Shown here: in pieces, positions 8,755 to 17,965 of the stretch
Numbering within the stretch: the stretch's first letter is position 1
Layout: each line of letters starts with the position of its first letter
NCBI GenBank assembly: GCA_017744515.1
Contig: JAGIBF010000007.1
Coordinates: 31,538 to 95,537, forward strand
Length of the DNA: 64,000 bases
From: Niastella sp.
Lineage (GTDB): Bacteria; Bacteroidota; Bacteroidia; Chitinophagales; Chitinophagaceae
Direction of reading: 5' to 3'
Program-made: the position numbers and the translations under genes
The notes under the pieces: model-generated
Told to the model about the DNA's origin: nothing
The model's input: only the letters and a program-made list of their open reading frames with translations
The model's database searches: none

Positions 8755-10674
8755 ATGAAAAAAGGTATCCTTGTTCTTTTCTATGCTTTGGTTGCGTTGA
8801 CGATGTTTGCCCAGTCCGAAGGGATAGCGATCATCCCGCAGCCGGTTTCCCTTGAAAAACGCGAAGGTCAATTCCCTTTTACTGCCCAAACACGCATCGA
8901 GGCATCCGATCGTAACCCGGATGCGCTGCGTGTGGCCAACTTCTTTGCTGCGCAGGTGCGCAAGGCTACTGGCTTTGCTGCCGTGGTGCAAACCACTGCT
9001 GCCGCCACCCGTACCAATGTGATCAGCTTTACCCTCAATAAGGCCGAAGAGGCCGACCTGGGCAATGAAGGTTATCGCCTCGAAGTGTGGGCCACCGGCG
9101 TAGTGGTAAAAGCCAACAAACCTGCAGGCCTGTTCTATGGCATGCAAACCCTGCTGCAGTTATTCCCCAAAGACATAGAGAGCAAAACGGTGGTGGCAAA
9201 GAAAAGCTGGACTCTGCCTGCGGTGCGCATTTCCGATTATCCCCGCTTTGGCTGGAGGGGATTGATGCTGGACGTTTCCCGCCATTTCTTTACCAAACAA
9301 CAGGTAAAGGAATTCATCGATGATATGGTAAGGTACAAGTACAATATGCTGCATTTTCACCTGACCGACGACCAGGGCTGGCGCATCGAGATCAAGAGCC
9401 TGCCCAAACTAACATCTGTTGGTGCCTGGAGAGTGGATAAGACTGGTACGTTTGGCACCTTCTCTCAACCCGAGGCAGACGAGCCACGCAGCTACGGAGG
9501 TTTTTATACCCATGAAGATATCAGAGAGCTGGTACAATATGCCGGCGATCGTTTTGTAAACATCATGCCTGAAGTGGACGTACCCGGCCACAGCATGGCG
9601 ATGGTGGCTGCTTATCCCGAGCTTTCCGGCACACCGGGCACTTACCGGGTAAACTCCGGCGAGAAGTTCATGCAGTGGAATGGCGACGGCACTTTTTACG
9701 CGATAGTAGACAATACCCTGAACCCTGCGAATGAGCAGGTATATACAGCACTGGACAAAGTATTTACAGAAGTGGCAGAGCTGTTCCCCTTCGGATACAT
9801 CCATATGGGCGGCGATGAGTGTGCCAAGAATTTCTGGGAGAGAAATGAATCCATCAAACAGCTGATGGCGAAAGAGAAGCTGAAAGATATGCACGAAGTA
9901 CAAAGCTATTTCGTGAAAAGAGTAGGCAAGATCATCGAATCCAAAGGCAAGAAGATGATGGGCTGGGACGAGATACTCGAAGGCGGCCTGGCTTCCGGTG
10001 CGGCAGTCATGAGCTGGAGAGGTGTGAAAGGAGGCAAGGAAGCAGCATCTGCTGGCCATGAAGTGGTGATGAGCCCCAACAGCAATGTCTACATCGACCT
10101 GATGCAGGGTGATGGCGCCATTGAGCCTCCTGTATATAGCACGGTGCGCCTGAAAAGCTCTTACCAGTTTGAGCCTGTACCTGATGGCGTGAGCCCTTCC
10201 CTGATCAAAGGTGGACAAGCCAACCTGTGGACGGAGCAGATCTACAACATGCGCCACGCACAATATATGACCTGGCCCCGCGCTTTTGCCGTGTCAGAAG
10301 CAGTATGGTCACCCAAAGCAAAGAAAGATTGGAATGGTTTCATTGGCCGGGTAGAACAACACTTCCAGCGCTATGATGTGGCAGAGAAGAAATATGCCAC
10401 CAGCATGTATGAGCCAATCATCAATCCTTCCAGCGATGGTTTCGGTAAACTGAAAATTGAACTTAGCACAGAAGTAGAAGGACTGGATATTTATTACAGC
10501 TTCGACAATTCCTTCCCCGACCGCTTCTATCCCAAATATGCGGGTGCATTGACTGCTCCCAAAGATGCGGTGAACCTGCGGATGGTAACTTACAAAGGCA
10601 AGGAGCAGGTAGGACGTATCGTAACGATCTCTGTGGCTGATCTGAAAGCAAGAGCAGATAGGAAGAAGAAGTAG
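8755..10674 (+). CDS. secreted beta-N-acetylhexosaminidase, GH20, 639 aa
   Basis: Removes terminal GlcNAc or GalNAc from glycans, including chitin oligomers. Signal peptide MKKGILVLFYALVALTMFAQ. A GH20b N-terminal domain (about 25-150) is followed by the GH20 barrel (about 153-510), which has WRGLMLDVSRHFF, HFHLTDDQGWRIEI and the catalytic Asp-Glu pair D354-E355 in HMGGDECAKNFW. A C-terminal beta domain (about 545-625, YYSFDNSFPD) resembles the chitobiase/hexosaminidase C-terminal fold. Probably periplasmic or surface-exposed. It is divergent from the stress gene. Confidence 0.93.
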   Translation: MKKGILVLFYALVALTMFAQSEGIAIIPQPVSLEKREGQFPFTAQTRIEASDRNPDALRVANFFAAQVRKATGFAAVVQTTAAATRTNVISFTLNKAEEADLGNEGYRLEVWATGVVVKANKPAGLFYGMQTLLQLFPKDIESKTVVAKKSWTLPAVRISDYPRFGWRGLMLDVSRHFFTKQQVKEFIDDMVRYKYNMLHFHLTDDQGWRIEIKSLPKLTSVGAWRVDKTGTFGTFSQPEADEPRSYGGFYTHEDIRELVQYAGDRFVNIMPEVDVPGHSMAMVAAYPELSGTPGTYRVNSGEKFMQWNGDGTFYAIVDNTLNPANEQVYTALDKVFTEVAELFPFGYIHMGGDECAKNFWERNESIKQLMAKEKLKDMHEVQSYFVKRVGKIIESKGKKMMGWDEILEGGLASGAAVMSWRGVKGGKEAASAGHEVVMSPNSNVYIDLMQGDGAIEPPVYSTVRLKSSYQFEPVPDGVSPSLIKGGQANLWTEQIYNMRHAQYMTWPRAFAVSEAVWSPKAKKDWNGFIGRVEQHFQRYDVAEKKYATSMYEPIINPSSDGFGKLKIELSTEVEGLDIYYSFDNSFPDRFYPKYAGALTAPKDAVNLRMVTYKGKEQVGRIVTISVADLKARADRKKK

Positions 10675-10737
10675 AGTTCAGAGTACTGAGTCAGGAGTTC
10701 AGAGTAAAAACACACGATACCGGTTAGTTGAAATAAT

Positions 10738-10768
10738 AAGAGGTAATATCAGTTCGATATTACCTCTT
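10738..10768. terminator. strong bidirectional terminator
   Basis: A 13-bp perfect stem (AAGAGGTAATATC/GATATTACCTCTT) with a 5-base loop AGTTC. TTTGTTTT follows on the plus strand. It separates the convergent hexosaminidase and permease genes. An outer 14-bp inverted word (GAGTTCAGAGTAAA at about 10695, its complement at about 10811) flanks it. Confidence 0.85.
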
Positions 10769-10833
10769 TTGTTTTCATGTTGATGCTATACTTACGTAGG
10801 AACTTCTTGTATTTACTCTGAACTCTTGACTCT

Positions 10834-13197
10834 CTACTCACTCCGCAGCGTCTTCACCGGATTGGTCAGCGCTGCCTTGATCGATTGAATGCTGATGGTC
10901 AGCAAGGCGATCACAATAGCGATCACCGCTGCCAGCACGAAGACAGCCCAGCCAATATTTACTTTATAAGCAAAATCCTGTAGCCAGTTGTTCATCGTAT
11001 ACCAGGCGATAGGCCCGGCAATGATAATGGAGATCAGGACAAGCGTGATGAAGTCTTTGGCCAGTAAGTGAATAATGCCACTCACGCTGGCGCCCAGTAC
11101 TTTGCGGATGCTGATCTCGCGCGTGCGAACCTGTGCAGTATAGGCTGCAAGGCCAAGCAGGCCAAGACAGCAAATAACGATGGCGATACCTGCAAAGATG
11201 TTGAAGATGGTGCCCGTGCGTGTTTCTGAAGTATAGAGCCTGTCGAAAGTGTCGTCGAGAAATGAATACTGGAAAGGTCTTCCTTCATTATATTGTTTCC
11301 ACACTTGCTCAGCGGCAGCAATGGCTTTATTGGCCTCCTTGCCGGTGGTCTTGATATAGAGGATGGCATTCTTATGCCCGTGCGGATAAAAGATGGCCGG
11401 TTCTATCCGCTTCTTCATCGAGGCAAAATGGAAGTCCTTAACGACGCCTGTAATAGTACCGGTGATGTCCCATAATTTAAAAGGCTTGCCGATAGGGTCT
11501 TTGAGACCAATTTGCCGGATGGCCGTTTCATTGAGAATGAAATGCGCCGAGTCGGCAGGCGTACCGGTGAAGTTGGAACCGGCCACCAGCTGCATTTTAA
11601 AGAAAGGAATAAAGTCTTCCCGCACGCCGATCGGATACATCATCATGGTTTCATTGGCTCCCTTCCCGGGCCACCAGTTGTTACCCGTTTGGCTGGAGAG
11701 CTCGATGATGTTTTCATCGGCGCGTGTTACGTCCAACACCCCGGGCTGGCTGAGTAAGGTAGTTTTGATCGTACTATAGTTTTTACCGCCATCGCGCACC
11801 CACATGCTCAATACATGATCCTTCTCATAGCCCAGGTTGCGCGACCTCATATAACTCAGTTGGTTGCCTATAATGAGGGTGCTGATAATAAGTACTACCG
11901 AACAGGTAAATTGCGTAACCACCAATCCCTTCCTGAACAGTGCATCGCTGATGCGTGCATTCATTTTTCCCTTCAACACTTTAAGCGGTTCAAAAGAGGA
12001 AAGCAGCAGGGCAGGGTAGATGCTGGAAACGAACAGCGAGCCTGCGATGGTGGCCAGTAACAGCACCCACAAATGATAGTCCTGCAGGTTCAACACCAGT
12101 TCTTTGCCTGAGAGCTGATTGAAATAAGGCAACAGCAGTTTGATGACGCCAATCGACAGCGCAGCCGCCAGCACGAACAATAAAGTAGTTTCAATAAAGA
12201 ACTGCATGAACAACTGCCATTTGGCGGCGCCTACGATCTTGCGCATGCTCACCTCTTTGGCCCGCAGCATAGAACGTGCTGTGCTGAGGTTCACATAATT
12301 GATGCAGGCAATAACAAGGATGATCAAAGCGATCCAGGTAAACATGCGTACAGTTTCCATGCCGGCCTCCTTACCATCTGAGAGGTACAGGTGCATATCG
12401 GGTACATGCAGAAACTGGTATTTGATATCCGTATCGTCTGCTTTATTACGCAGGTGGATATTGCGCAGCTGCGTAGCCAGTTTGTTGAGGTCGGTACCGG
12501 GCTGCAACAGGAAGTAGGTGAAAAAGTTGAACTGGTGGAAGTCATTATCTATTGTTCTGCCATCCGTGCGCCCCTTGTATTCAATATTGGCATACAACTG
12601 CAATGGCATTACGATGTCATATTGAATGGTGGAGTTGCGCGGAACGTCTTTGGTTATGCCGGTAACGGTGAGGTTGGTATTTTTATCACACACGATCACC
12701 TTACCGATGGGGTCTTCATCACCAAAATATTTCCTGGCAGTCGTTTCTGTCAGTACGATACTGTTGGCATTTTGGAAAGGATTGGCATTGCCTTTAATGA
12801 TAGGAAAGCTGAAGAGAGAAAAGAAAGATGGATCGGCCATGATGCGCCTTTCTTCTTCGAGGTGTTTCTCCTGATAGATCATATTATAAAACACACCACC
12901 ATAGCACCAGCGGGTCATTCCTTTAATGGCGGGCAATTCCTGCTTGCCCATCACACCGATGGGAGCAACGTTGGAAGTCCATATCTGTATACTGGCGCCG
13001 GTACCCACCTGGTTTTCCAGCTTGTAAATATTGTCGGCCTCCTCGTGAAAACGGTCGTAGCTCAATTCGTCTTGCACCCATAACAAGATAAGGATACCAA
13101 CAGCGAGACCTGCAGTAAGTCCGGCAATGTTGATAGAAGCGTAAAACTTATTCTTGACAAGATTACGCCAGGCAGTTTTTAGATGGTTCTTAAACAT
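10834..13197 (-). CDS. ABC transporter permease, MacB/FtsX type, 787 aa
   Basis: An inner-membrane permease with two MacB_PCD-FtsX units. TM1 is at about 20-42, then a periplasmic domain to about 280, then three TM helices. After a second periplasmic domain (about 445-660) come three TM helices to the C-terminus. FYASINIAGLTAGLAVGILI at the start and the EISIRKVLGAS and EVSMRKIVGAA coupling-helix phrases are typical of the large Bacteroidota permease family. No ATPase gene adjoins it, so the energising subunit must be elsewhere. The substrate is unknown; such proteins often act in peptide or lipoprotein export or mechanotransmission. Confidence 0.88.
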   Translation of the reverse strand: MFKNHLKTAWRNLVKNKFYASINIAGLTAGLAVGILILLWVQDELSYDRFHEEADNIYKLENQVGTGASIQIWTSNVAPIGVMGKQELPAIKGMTRWCYGGVFYNMIYQEKHLEEERRIMADPSFFSLFSFPIIKGNANPFQNANSIVLTETTARKYFGDEDPIGKVIVCDKNTNLTVTGITKDVPRNSTIQYDIVMPLQLYANIEYKGRTDGRTIDNDFHQFNFFTYFLLQPGTDLNKLATQLRNIHLRNKADDTDIKYQFLHVPDMHLYLSDGKEAGMETVRMFTWIALIILVIACINYVNLSTARSMLRAKEVSMRKIVGAAKWQLFMQFFIETTLLFVLAAALSIGVIKLLLPYFNQLSGKELVLNLQDYHLWVLLLATIAGSLFVSSIYPALLLSSFEPLKVLKGKMNARISDALFRKGLVVTQFTCSVVLIISTLIIGNQLSYMRSRNLGYEKDHVLSMWVRDGGKNYSTIKTTLLSQPGVLDVTRADENIIELSSQTGNNWWPGKGANETMMMYPIGVREDFIPFFKMQLVAGSNFTGTPADSAHFILNETAIRQIGLKDPIGKPFKLWDITGTITGVVKDFHFASMKKRIEPAIFYPHGHKNAILYIKTTGKEANKAIAAAEQVWKQYNEGRPFQYSFLDDTFDRLYTSETRTGTIFNIFAGIAIVICCLGLLGLAAYTAQVRTREISIRKVLGASVSGIIHLLAKDFITLVLISIIIAGPIAWYTMNNWLQDFAYKVNIGWAVFVLAAVIAIVIALLTISIQSIKAALTNPVKTLRSE

Positions 13198-13495
13198 ATG
13201 GAATGATGTTTATGAAGGTGGTTGGAACAAACAGAATTTCTCTTACTGCATAAATCTGTGGGAAAACAGTGCCAGTTGTACTATGATTTGATAAACAGTG
13301 AGTTGGGGACGTGAATTTAGATGAAAGTGTCCGCTTTTATTACACAGAGTGTCCGGTTTGCTAATTGAGCAATAAAAAAATATAATGGGCTGCAACGATA
13401 TTGCATTGACCAATGTCAACACATAGCAAGCCCTTCGGCTGCATTTTTAGTAAGATTTAGTAAGACGGGTTTAGGGGGTTAAATCAGTCTCTTCT

Positions 13496-13520
13496 AAGGG
13501 CCTTCCGCGGGAAGGCCCTT
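13496..13520. terminator. hairpin, probable terminator of the GH172-like gene
   Basis: An 11-bp perfect stem (AAGGGCCTTCC/GGAAGGCCCTT) with a 3-base loop. No long U-tract follows on either strand, so its efficiency is uncertain. The rest of the 461-bp gap 13198-13658 holds the upstream region of the permease and no recognisable gene. Confidence 0.5.
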
Positions 13521-13658
13521 CTCTATTGTCAATCATTTTTGTCATTTCGACGCCCGGTGTAAATTTAGTGCGTTAAAACATGAGGTAATCAGGGCGGAGA
13601 AACCTGCTTGCGAAGCAAAGGAACCGTCTCACGTCTTACCTTTCACCTCTCACGTTCA

Positions 13659-14801
13659 TCAGTTCTGCTCCAGTTGATCTTTCGATGGCAGTTTCGGGAA
13701 AGAAATATGTGGCTCCAGTTGATACCAGAATACAACCGAGCTGATATCCGATTGCTGTTGCAGGTATCTGCCGCCACTCTTCCAGCCCAGGTCTTGCATG
13801 GTGATCTTGAGATCCTTCTCAAAACGCACCGGATCGGTGAGGTGCCAGCGATACATGCCAAAGCGTTGTTGTGAAGTGTACAGTCCATCAGGTCTTATTA
13901 CCTGGTGTAATCCCGCATAAGCAGTACTGAACTCTGTATATTTTCCCTTCACATCGAAGTTGTAAGAACCGCAGAAGTAATCTTCCGTGCCGGTACCATT
14001 GATGGTGGGAAATTGTGTATCCCCATCCATGAAGAATTTGATCTCACCTTCACCCCACCAGCCATTGTTGTGAACACCATAAGCCATGTAAGTGCCTACG
14101 TAATGCCCCTTGCCTTTGATATTATCTATCATGGTGTATAAGCCCCCCTGTGTGGGGTTATTGCGACGAAACTGTGCGTGAAAGTATGCCGCATCATCCG
14201 GCACTTCAGTCAGTGTATAATCGATCTGGTAATAAATGCGCATGTCCTCTGCTGCGATATTCTCCAGTGTAACGCGGCATTTCTTGCGGAAAGGCATGGG
14301 CCAGTAACAGTTGAAAGCACTTCCGGGATTGACAGTTACAGTAAGAGAGTTGAGTGGGGCAAAAGTACCCCAGCCCATGCCGAAGAAATCTCCCACAGGC
14401 ACTTCTACAGAAGGCTCTTTCTCATCATCCCAATAAAAACGCAGAATAGAAAAACGCCAGTTGCCCGTGGGCGTCATCCAGATATGTTGGATAGCACCGG
14501 AGCCGGTGATCTCACCCAGCGTAAAAGTGGTGCCTTTTTTCACCACTACGTAAGGACTCACTTTCCATCCCTGTCCCAGTTCCCGCGCTTCATTCCTGGC
14601 AGAGCCGTTTTCAAGCGTGGCCATACCACCTTTGCCGGGCTCACCGGTGAAATTTTCAGGACTGATAGAACGTGTTTTGGCATTGGAAACCCGGTAGATG
14701 TTGCCCAGGTTCACATCGAGACCATTGAAAGAATTGTTTTTCTGTGCAATAACAGCAGTCGTTATGGTGACAAGCGCCACCAGTAGTAGTATTGACCTCA
14801 T
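13659..14801 (-). CDS. secreted DUF2961 / GH172-like protein, 380 aa
   Basis: Members of DUF2961 were founded as glycoside hydrolase family 172 (fructofuranosidase or arabinofuranosidase-type activities on furanosides). Signal peptide MRSILLLVALVTITTAVIAQ. Family-like phrases are GSARNEARELGQGWK, GAIQHIWMTP, FYWDDEKEPSVEVPVGDFFG (about 150), GWWGEGEIKFFMDGD and TGTEDYFCGSYNFD, where acidic residues are candidate catalytic groups. An upstream Met would add 28 residues without making a signal sequence, so 14801 is chosen. Family is by memory of motifs; substrate unknown. Confidence 0.8.
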   Translation of the reverse strand: MRSILLLVALVTITTAVIAQKNNSFNGLDVNLGNIYRVSNAKTRSISPENFTGEPGKGGMATLENGSARNEARELGQGWKVSPYVVVKKGTTFTLGEITGSGAIQHIWMTPTGNWRFSILRFYWDDEKEPSVEVPVGDFFGMGWGTFAPLNSLTVTVNPGSAFNCYWPMPFRKKCRVTLENIAAEDMRIYYQIDYTLTEVPDDAAYFHAQFRRNNPTQGGLYTMIDNIKGKGHYVGTYMAYGVHNNGWWGEGEIKFFMDGDTQFPTINGTGTEDYFCGSYNFDVKGKYTEFSTAYAGLHQVIRPDGLYTSQQRFGMYRWHLTDPVRFEKDLKITMQDLGWKSGGRYLQQQSDISSVVFWYQLEPHISFPKLPSKDQLEQN

Positions 14802-14924
14802 GTACATGTAGGAATTTAGATAACAGGAAGGTACAAAAGTTTTTTCCTTTATCATTTCTTTAACACAATTCGCACATACAGGCACGATAAATGATTAACT
14901 CCCTTTAGGATCATACAACGGTGG

Positions 14925-15053
14925 GTCGCTTGCAAAAAGCGACTATCCTTACCATATAGGGCCATAACCGCTGCCCAACAAGCGTGTTGATTGGTTGTTT
15001 TTTGGTTGTAGAGAAAAGGCCCCCTCTGGTCGCACAACAACAGAGAGGGCCTT
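14925..15053 (+). other. two hairpins, terminator with plus-strand U-tract; possible small RNA
   Basis: A 7-bp hairpin (GTCGCTT/AAGCGAC, 14925-14943) is followed by a 13-bp stem with one mismatch (15016-15028 with 15041-15053). A T-rich tail TGTTTTTTTATT follows on the plus strand. Both neighbouring genes are on the minus strand, so a plus-strand terminator has no obvious client. The simplest reading is the terminator of the peptidase gene at 15152, which would use TTTTCTCT on the minus strand. A small plus-strand RNA is possible. Confidence 0.35.
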
Positions 15054-15151
15054 TGTTTTTTTATTAGTCCGAAAGATTGGAAGTCGGAAAGTCCGAAAGT
15101 TCATTCCTGTATGTCTTTCGGTCTTTCCGGCTTTACTGACTTCCCGACTTC

Positions 15152-17593
15152 TTAGAATGCTTTCTTATTACTTCCACCGCCGCTGGTCTTATCAGCACCC
15201 TTCACATATTTCTCCAGCCAGGCATTTTGCTCATACAACAGGTGCAGCAGGTTTTCTTTTCCGCGATAGCCATGCGCTTCGTAAGGCAGCTGTACATAAC
15301 GTACAGTACCACCATGTCCTTTCACTGCATTGAACAAACGCTCACTCTGGATGGGGAAAGTGCCGGGATTGTCGTCCATTTCACCATGTATCAGCAGCAA
15401 AGGCGTTTTGATCTTGTCGGCATGAAAGAAGGGGCTCATGGCAGCGTACAATTCAGGCGCTTGCCAGAAAGTGCGGTCTTCGTTCTGGAAACCGAAAGGA
15501 GTCAAAGTACGGTTGTAGGCGCCGCTGCGGGCAATACCAGCTTTGAACAGGTTGGTATGCGCCAGCAGGTTGGCAGTCATGAAGGCGCCATAGCTATGGC
15601 CACCTATTGCCACGCGGTTCTTATCACCTACACCCATTTCCGCCAGCTTATTGATAGCCGCTTCTGCATTCATGCGAAGCTGATCAACGAAGTTGTCATT
15701 GGGCTTTTTATCAGCGCTGGTAGCCACGATCGGAAATTCAGCATTGTCCAGTACAGCATATCCCTGCGTAACCCAGAAGATAGGACCACCATAACCGATC
15801 AAGGTGAAGCGGTCTTTGGAGCCACGGATCTGTGCAGCGTCTGCAGCAGAGTTGAACTCACGTGGATAAGCCCACATCAATACGGGCAGCGGACCATCCT
15901 TTTTAGGATCATAATTCTTGGGCAGGTAGAGATTGCCGGTAAGGTCTACACCATCAGCACGCTTGTAAGATACTTTCTCTTTGATGATGCCATCCAGTTG
16001 CGGATAAGGATTCGCAAAGCTGGTGATAGGGCGATCTGCCACTTTCGTCACTAAGTTCTTGATGTAGTAGTTGGGCATGTCTTTCTGCGACTCGCGTCGG
16101 GTAAGCAGCACCAGTTTGTCGGCATCGAGTACATCAGTGATGCTTTCGTAATAACCTTCCTGACAACGCCAGATGATCTCATTCTGTTTGGTCTTGAGGT
16201 CAAACTTGGCGAGGAAAGGCAGGTCGCCTTTGGGTGAGCTGCCCACAGGATTGTTCATCAGCAGCTTGGTTCCGCCGTCGATCGCTCTGATCACATTGCG
16301 GCCATATTTATTTTTCACGGTAACGGGAAAGCCGGGGCTGTTGTAAGCATCGGTCATGTTACGCTCTTGCAGCATTTCCAGTTTACCGGTAGAAGGATTA
16401 TACAGGCTAAGGCGGGTAGTTTGTTTGCTTTGCAGGCGCTCGCTTACCAGGGCAAGGTTTTCATCTCCCCAGGTGATGCCGCCAAAGCGCCAGGCTGTTT
16501 TAAACAACTCTTTAGGCTCGCCGCTAAAAGGCGCGCTTAATGCATACACTGCATCATGGAAATCACTCTTGCTTTTATACACACCACTATCCAGCGGAGC
16601 GCTCCATACGATAGTAGCAGCCTCATCATCGCGCCAGTCGAAACCGCGGGGCGCATTCAACACGTTGTCATAGCCAGAAGGAGAAAGCTCGGAAGAAGGC
16701 AGCTCTGCCATCACCTTCACCACTTTACCGGTAAGATCAGTGATGCTCACGGTGGAGTTGAAACCATTGGCTGGCACCAGGTAAGAGAATGGCTTGTGAA
16801 TAGTGCGGGTGAGCAGGTACTTCTTATCAGGAGAAAGACTGAACGTAGTATAAATATCAGGCTTGCCGATCTTCGTTTCAGTACCATTTACATTCTTAAC
16901 CAGTTGAACGGTGCTGTAGAAAGCAAACAGCTGTTCGTCGTACGGAGATTTGATCAGATCCTGGTAAGTGCGGCTGGGCGCAACTTTACCGAGGTTTTGC
17001 TGAACAGCAGGACCGGAAGGCATTAAAGACTTTGCAGGCGCTGCAGAAGCGGGTTGCAAAGTGGTTTTATACAACAGGGTGTTGTCATCCATCCACACGA
17101 AATCCTGACCAAGGATCACGTTCAGCGGCTGCTTGTTCACCTTGGTAGCTTTGCGGGTGGCCACGTCGATCACATACAGGTCAACAGTCTTGTTGGTGGT
17201 GTTGGTGAAGGCGATCTTCTTATCGCTGGGGTTCCAGCTTACGTTGCCGGCCAGCATATTGGCGGGCAGTCCCGTTACGGGATACTCTTTACCAGCCTTG
17301 ATGTCCTTCAGGAAAAAGTTGTTGATGAAGTTCTGGCGGCTGGGTGCAAAGTTGTTGGGATTGATACGTTGCCCTGCGATCCTGAACTCTGGCTGGGCCA
17401 GTTCTTCTACCGAAGGATAGCTGTTACGTTCCATCAGCAGCATCCACTCTGCTTTTCCGTCAATGCTGACGCCGGGCGTGGGCTTGGCCAGTAACAGGTC
17501 GGCGATTTCTTTGGGAGGTGTTTTGTAACCCTCGTCCTGTGCAGAACACCAGGTAGTTACAAAAATGCAAACGACTACTAACAGTTTTCTCAT
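15152..17593 (-). CDS. secreted S9 (prolyl oligopeptidase family) serine peptidase, 813 aa
   Basis: Cleaves short peptides, probably in the periplasm: signal peptide MRKLLVVVCIFVTTWCSAQ. The N-terminal about 500 residues form a beta-propeller-like region and the C-terminal about 270 an alpha/beta-hydrolase domain. The catalytic triad is visible as Ser667 in GHSYGAF, an Asp at 740/741 in HGEMDDN and His774 in YEAHGY. The layout resembles the glutamyl-peptidase-like branch of S9. A low-complexity SGGGSNKK tail ends the protein. Runs alone on the minus strand with hairpins downstream. Confidence 0.88.
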   Translation of the reverse strand: MRKLLVVVCIFVTTWCSAQDEGYKTPPKEIADLLLAKPTPGVSIDGKAEWMLLMERNSYPSVEELAQPEFRIAGQRINPNNFAPSRQNFINNFFLKDIKAGKEYPVTGLPANMLAGNVSWNPSDKKIAFTNTTNKTVDLYVIDVATRKATKVNKQPLNVILGQDFVWMDDNTLLYKTTLQPASAAPAKSLMPSGPAVQQNLGKVAPSRTYQDLIKSPYDEQLFAFYSTVQLVKNVNGTETKIGKPDIYTTFSLSPDKKYLLTRTIHKPFSYLVPANGFNSTVSITDLTGKVVKVMAELPSSELSPSGYDNVLNAPRGFDWRDDEAATIVWSAPLDSGVYKSKSDFHDAVYALSAPFSGEPKELFKTAWRFGGITWGDENLALVSERLQSKQTTRLSLYNPSTGKLEMLQERNMTDAYNSPGFPVTVKNKYGRNVIRAIDGGTKLLMNNPVGSSPKGDLPFLAKFDLKTKQNEIIWRCQEGYYESITDVLDADKLVLLTRRESQKDMPNYYIKNLVTKVADRPITSFANPYPQLDGIIKEKVSYKRADGVDLTGNLYLPKNYDPKKDGPLPVLMWAYPREFNSAADAAQIRGSKDRFTLIGYGGPIFWVTQGYAVLDNAEFPIVATSADKKPNDNFVDQLRMNAEAAINKLAEMGVGDKNRVAIGGHSYGAFMTANLLAHTNLFKAGIARSGAYNRTLTPFGFQNEDRTFWQAPELYAAMSPFFHADKIKTPLLLIHGEMDDNPGTFPIQSERLFNAVKGHGGTVRYVQLPYEAHGYRGKENLLHLLYEQNAWLEKYVKGADKTSGGGSNKKAF

Positions 17594-17806
17594 GAGTGGC
17601 TTAGTTTATAAATAGATAGAATTGGTTGTCTGTTAGACGGCAAGTAATTAAAACCCCTGTGGGGTAGGGGAGACAAGTTAAGTATTGTGCTTTTGTGCCG
17701 GCTTACATTATGTGACAGGTGGCGGAATGCTTACAGGAAATACAAGCCATTATAAGTAATTGCGATACAATAGGGCACGAGGGAAAGACTGGCCGGAAAA
17801 ATATTT

Positions 17807-17836
17807 TTTGCTAAACGAAAGGATGTCCTATTTTTG
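17807..17836 (+). promoter_or_regulatory. promoter of the his leader
   Basis: TTTG at 17807-17810, 18 bases, then TATTTTTG (17829-17836), a perfect match to the Bacteroidota -7 consensus TAnnTTTG. The expected start of transcription falls only a few bases before the leader ATG at 17846. Confidence 0.65.
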
Positions 17837-17845
17837 CGACTCGAA

Positions 17846-17899
17846 ATGAACATATTTACGCACATACATCACCATCATCATACTTACCCTTCCAGGTAG
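17846..17899 (+). CDS. hisL: his operon leader peptide, 17 aa with six histidines
   Basis: The peptide reads MNIFTHIHHHHHTYPSR and has six His codons in its middle, five of them adjacent. It sits between a strong promoter and a rho-independent terminator, about 600 bp upstream of hisG. This is the textbook layout of ribosome-mediated attenuation: stalling at His codons when charged tRNA-His is scarce favours the antiterminator. The stop TAG lies inside the antiterminator strand (17895-17902), as expected for that mechanism. Confidence 0.85.
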   Translation: MNIFTHIHHHHHTYPSR

Positions 17900-17960
17900 G
17901 CCGGTGGTGCTTTGTTCAGTGCCATATCATATTAAAGGGCTTACCGCAGGTAAGCCCTTT
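17895..17960 (+). promoter_or_regulatory. his attenuator (antiterminator and terminator)
   Basis: Terminator: AAAGGGCTTACC (17934-17945) pairs with GGTAAGCCCTTT (17949-17960), a 12-bp stem with a 3-base loop and a T-tract into 17962. Antiterminator: GGTAGGCC (17895-17902) can pair with GGCTTACC (17938-17945), the upper arm of the terminator, using one G-U pair. A ribosome on the leader stop codon would mask 17895-17902 and let the terminator form. Mechanism inferred from sequence. Confidence 0.8.
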
Positions 17961-17965
17961 TTGCG

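Noticed and set aside
9409..10263. 284-codon minus-strand frame opposite the GH20 gene
   Set aside because: It is antisense to clear GH20 motifs and has no recognisable domain or promoter.
12391..13083. 230-codon plus-strand frame opposite the permease gene
   Set aside because: Antisense to a well-supported permease; no signals of its own.
17867..17881. run of His codons that could suggest an engineered tag
   Set aside because: It is the sensor of a complete natural attenuator (promoter, antiterminator, terminator) ahead of the his genes.
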